DNA from: Varanus komodoensis | Taxonomy: Eukaryota; Chordata; Lepidosauria; Squamata; Varanidae | Direction: 5' to 3' | DNA length: 64,000 bases | Assembly: GCF_004798865.1 (NCBI RefSeq) | Contig: NW_025335268.1 | Location: forward strand, 109,942,606 to 110,006,605 | Shown here: positions 61,182 through 64,000 of the stretch, piece after piece | How the letters are laid out: every line of letters starts with the position of its first letter | Position numbering within the stretch: the stretch's first letter is position 1 | Translations under genes and position numbers: made by a program | Notes under the pieces: generated by a model | Seen by the model: the letters and a program-made list of their open reading frames with translations, nothing else | Databases searched by the model: none | What the model was told of the DNA's origin: nothing

Positions 61182-63202
61182 GTAAGTTTGCTCATGAATT
61201 GTCTCTGTTTTGGCCTACCTAGAATATTTGGCATTTAATTGTTCCAGTTTTCCGTTATTCTGTTGGTTTGTTGGGGATCCACCAGAATTGGTTTTAGCAC
61301 AGTTTAAGATTATTTGTAGTAATGGTCAGTTTTTAAATGTACATTCCACTGGTGCCTCCTGGTACATCTTTGGGATTCATATAGCTTTACCTGGATTTCT
61401 TATATTAAGTTTTAGGTGCATGTTAACTTTGTTTTAGAGAAATGTTCCTGTTGCTTATCTGTAGCCAAAATCAACCACCATTTTCATGCCAGACCCATCT
61501 GACAGAAATTTGAAACCTGCACACTTTTCAAATTTGTCTCCAAGGATGGTGAATATTTTTTTCCTTATGGATCCTCAGAAATCAGATCTACAAATGGGGT
61601 AGGGGGGAAGATGCTCAGCTTCCTGTTGAAATTTAGAAATTTACAGCATTAGGAAGAAGTTTTTTCTTTTCTTCCTGGCTGGCAACATTCTAATGAAGAA
61701 AAGAAAAACTGCATTTTTCTACAGGCCTTGCTTTTATTAGGAACCAAAATTGAAATGATTTTTCAAGGTTGTTACCAGTGGTCTTACATGTAGAATAAAT
61801 ATAAACAAAGCTGCAATGTTTGTGGACTGCATCTGTTTTCTCACATAGGTATTCTTTCATGTGACCAAAATCCAATAAAAGTACTCTTTATTAGATTTTC
61901 CATGATCCTTTGGCAAAATTTGCATGCAACGTAAATAATTTGACCTTTTGCGATCAGAGTTGATTTTTAGTTGCTCTTTGCAAATAAGTTCTTCAACTAT
62001 TTTTAATTGGTGACAGGCGACGCACTGCAATGCTATACATGTGTAGGTACAAACAATGAAGAGTGTAACAGACAAGGATCGGAGCAATGTCCTGGGCACT
62101 CAGATGCCTGCGCAATCATAACAGGACAGTCAAGTAAGTGTTTATAGAATGACAGTAGGTCCCAAGAATTGAGCTGGTTGATTTCAAACAACAGAGGGCT
62201 CTGAAAATATTGTTACTAAGACAGTGACAAGGAAAGAGAACCAATTGCAGGTACAACTCACATTGAGACAGAACTCCTGCAGCCCTCACCATGTCCCAGC
62301 CCGCTTGGGGCATTTTATTGTGGGACTTTGTTCTCTCTAAAGATACAAAGGTCTTAAAGTGTTGCCAGAGAAAACCATTCCACATTTTATCTTTAGCCAT
62401 GTCAACAGAATGCATTTCCATTCTGAAATGAAATATACGTCATATATACAGTATATATACAGTCATATAGTCACTGAGTTTTGATTGTTCACAAATACAA
62501 ATTTAAGTACGTATTCTCCATTTGTGGGGGCCATTTTAATGCAGGAGCCTTAGTTTTCTGGGCATCTTGGATGGTTTTCTTTCCCTGTTTTCAAAAAACC
62601 ACTACTGGACTTGCAACAAATTGTGGGTAAATGTCATGTCCTAACCCTAACCCCAAACATCCACTTTGAAGTTAGAGTGCTTTTGCTACTACAAGCACCC
62701 AGAGGACAAATGTGCAAGAGTATATAACATCTAAATGGAGTTTATGGGAAAGTAGATTTGTACTAGGCATGAGGATGTGCTTTGGTGGTTTGTTTACAAT
62801 AAAGAAAATACAAGAGCAAGAGGACAGTGTCTGTATAGAACAAAGTCGAATATGCGGTTTCTTAGAATGGGCATTGCCTTTGCCAAGCATAAGTTGTTTG
62901 AGGAAGCATGCCTAGATGTCCCAAGCTAGTAAGATAAGTGGGCAGATAAGCATAGATGGTGTAATATGTTTTGCATTGCCTCTGTATCTATTCTAGGTGG
63001 CATCATGAAGTCCTGTTCCTATAAGTCATTCTGTGAACGAGCACGGAGGGAAGGCTCACGCGCACCCGGAGTGAGCGTTCACTGCTGCTATTCAAATAAC
63101 TGCAATGCCAAAGGCCTGGCTGCAAGAAACAGTCTCTCTACCGGTTACTTCTCTCTCCTTTTCTCTGCAGTCCTGTGGCACCTGCTTTTTAACCTGGAGT
63201 GA
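61130..63202 (+). CDS. Ly6/uPAR-domain GPI-anchored protein (three exons, 124 aa)
   Basis: Joining 61130-61181, 62017-62133 and 62997-63202 gives a 124-residue open frame with GT-AG junctions, both introns phase 1, the classic Ly6 layout (signal exon, then two domain exons). The signal peptide is MMKPFTCLVFSLLFTIQS. The mature part starts DALQCYTC and has exactly ten cysteines, ending in the family hallmark HCCYSNNCN. A short spacer is followed by a hydrophobic tail (YFSLLFSAVLWHLLFNL), the shape of a GPI-attachment signal, so the product probably sits on the outer face of the plasma membrane. Family members bind receptors such as nicotinic acetylcholine receptors or block complement; which applies here cannot be told. 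I do not recognise a specific orthologue; PSCA, LY6E and LYPD-type proteins are all possible relatives. It lies 1.8 kb beyond the TACC2 3' UTR on the same strand. Confidence 0.88.
61182..62016. other. Ly6 gene intron 1
   Basis: 835 nt, phase 1, no repeat recognised. Confidence 0.75.
62017..62133 (+). CDS. Ly6 gene exon 2 (cysteines 1-5)
   Basis: The 117-nt exon lies between ggtgacag and gtaagtg. It encodes DALQCYTCVGTNN, then EECNRQGSEQC and GHSDACAIITG, giving five cysteines in standard Ly6 spacing. Both flanking introns are phase 1, so the exon length is a multiple of three. Confidence 0.9.
62134..62996. other. Ly6 gene intron 2
   Basis: 863 nt, phase 1. A short tatata-rich run lies near 62440-62460. 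No repeat is assigned with confidence. Confidence 0.75.
62997..63202 (+). CDS. Ly6 gene exon 3 (cysteines 6-10, GPI tail, stop)
   Basis: After acceptor tctattctag the exon encodes GIMKSCSYKSFCERARREG, then VSVHCCYSNNCNAKG and a hydrophobic tail, with TGA at 63200-63202. The CC-x4-CN ending is the Ly6/uPAR signature. The likely GPI site is within NAKG or ARNS, upstream of the hydrophobic run. Confidence 0.92.
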
Positions 63203-64000
63203 CATTTTATCTGGCAAAAAGGATCTAAAGGGATCTGTTAAGCCCAAGCTTCAAGGCTATCTTTGAATGGGGGTGGGGGGAATGAAACACTCCTACAAAA
63301 ATAGCACTTTCTGTCAGACTGGTGCTCTCCAGATGTTTTGGGCTTCTTTCTCCCATCAGCCTCATCCAGCATGGCTGATGTTCAGGAATGCTGGGTGCTG
63401 ACGTTCAAAACATTTGGAAGCTATCAGATTAGAGAAGACTGCATTATATCCTCAAAATTGTGGAAGCTGGGGATGTTGGTGTAAGGGACTGGAAGAGTAA
63501 ACATACTCATTGAAATTGATTTAGCTTATTCTATGTAAAGAATGCTATGGAGGGGTTTGGATGACCACCAAATAACACTGTACTGTTGATCCTTCAAAAC
63601 CTGCAGTGATGATTCCCAGCAATGTTCACTGGAAGAAACCCTGGCTTAAGTGTAGAGAGTTAATCCCTGTTCAAACACAAAAACTCGTGCGTTGAATGAG
63701 GGCTGCATCAGCCTTGATGTTTCTTTCTTGGCTTATGCCCATCCTCTTATCTGTCTCTGTTGGCAAATAGCTCTCCCTACCCCTTATATCTGTCCAAACA
63801 GCAAATACAGTAGCCATGAGGAAGCCTGGATGGCTGCAGACAACCTAGTGGTCCAGGACCCTGCATAATCAGAGTCCCAGAATGCATGGTTGCCTTTGTG
63901 CATAAAGCTGTGCCCACAAGGGCTTCCTCCCTACAGCTCCTCACCGTGGATGTTGTAGGCCCAATGCTTTTTTTTGTAAAAAAAAAAAAAAAAAGTGCCG
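63203..64000 (+). other. Ly6 3' UTR and downstream sequence
   Basis: No AATAAA or ATTAAA is seen before the window ends, so the mRNA end is not placed. A fold-back element lies at 63325-63424 and a poly(A) run at 63979-63995. Confidence 0.45.
63325..63424. mobile_element. Fold-back MITE-like element (family C)
   Basis: ctctccagatgttttgggct and caaaacatttggaagctat are inverted ends. The core is cccatcagcctcatccagca followed by tggctgatgttcaggaatg. It would lie in the 3' UTR of the Ly6 gene. Confidence 0.65.

Noticed and set aside
61130-63202. Secreted three-finger toxin
   Set aside because: The hydrophobic C-terminal tail fits a GPI-anchored Ly6 protein. Toxins of this fold lack such a tail.
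63979-63995. Poly(A) run as the Ly6 mRNA end or a processed pseudogene tail
   Set aside because: No upstream AATAAA, and no cDNA-like copy precedes it. A genomic A-run cannot mark a cleavage site.

Overview
The window is vertebrate nuclear DNA, almost certainly from a squamate reptile (lizard or snake). It is AT-rich, has long introns with small GT-AG exons, and carries a squamate repeat set: a BovB (RTE) LINE, a Sauria-type SINE, other tRNA-derived SINEs, L1, CR1/L2-group LINE tails and many short fold-back elements.

From 2347 to about 59345 on the plus strand lies the 3' part of TACC2 (transforming acidic coiled-coil containing protein 2). I could place 17 consecutive coding exons. They join in a single open frame of 1021 residues and cover the S/P-rich region, the SDP-type repeats, a TACC3-like Aurora/clathrin motif, and the whole C-terminal coiled-coil TACC domain to the stop at 58846-58848. 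The upstream exons lie outside the window. A 36-nt microexon (20404-20439) and an unexplained candidate exon (16760 onward) suggest alternative splicing of the middle of the protein.

About 1.8 kb beyond the TACC2 3' UTR, on the same strand, is a complete small three-exon gene (CDS 61130-63202). It encodes a 124-residue Ly6/uPAR three-finger protein with a signal peptide, ten cysteines and a hydrophobic GPI-signal tail. I do not assign it to a named orthologue.

The introns are mainly transposon deposits. 2.5-13.3 kb holds LINE tails, an L1 fragment and a 5'-truncated BovB with a perfect 14-bp target duplication. 14.6-20.4 kb holds a Sauria SINE nested in an older LINE tail. 29.4-32.2 kb holds an L1 fragment and a broken DIRS-like fossil with inverted terminal repeats. 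46.3-55.6 kb holds a microsatellite, a pogo/Tigger-like TA-flanked element carrying a CpG-rich 35-bp minisatellite, and a CR1-type tail. Two open frames of 150 and 171 codons (43.7 and 54.0 kb) remain unexplained. I saw no CRISPR array, operon, prokaryotic feature or wholly new multi-gene system. The most interesting items are the candidate TACC2 exon, the Ly6 gene beside TACC2, the retained Aurora-type serine, and the visible BovB/Sauria SINE shared tail.
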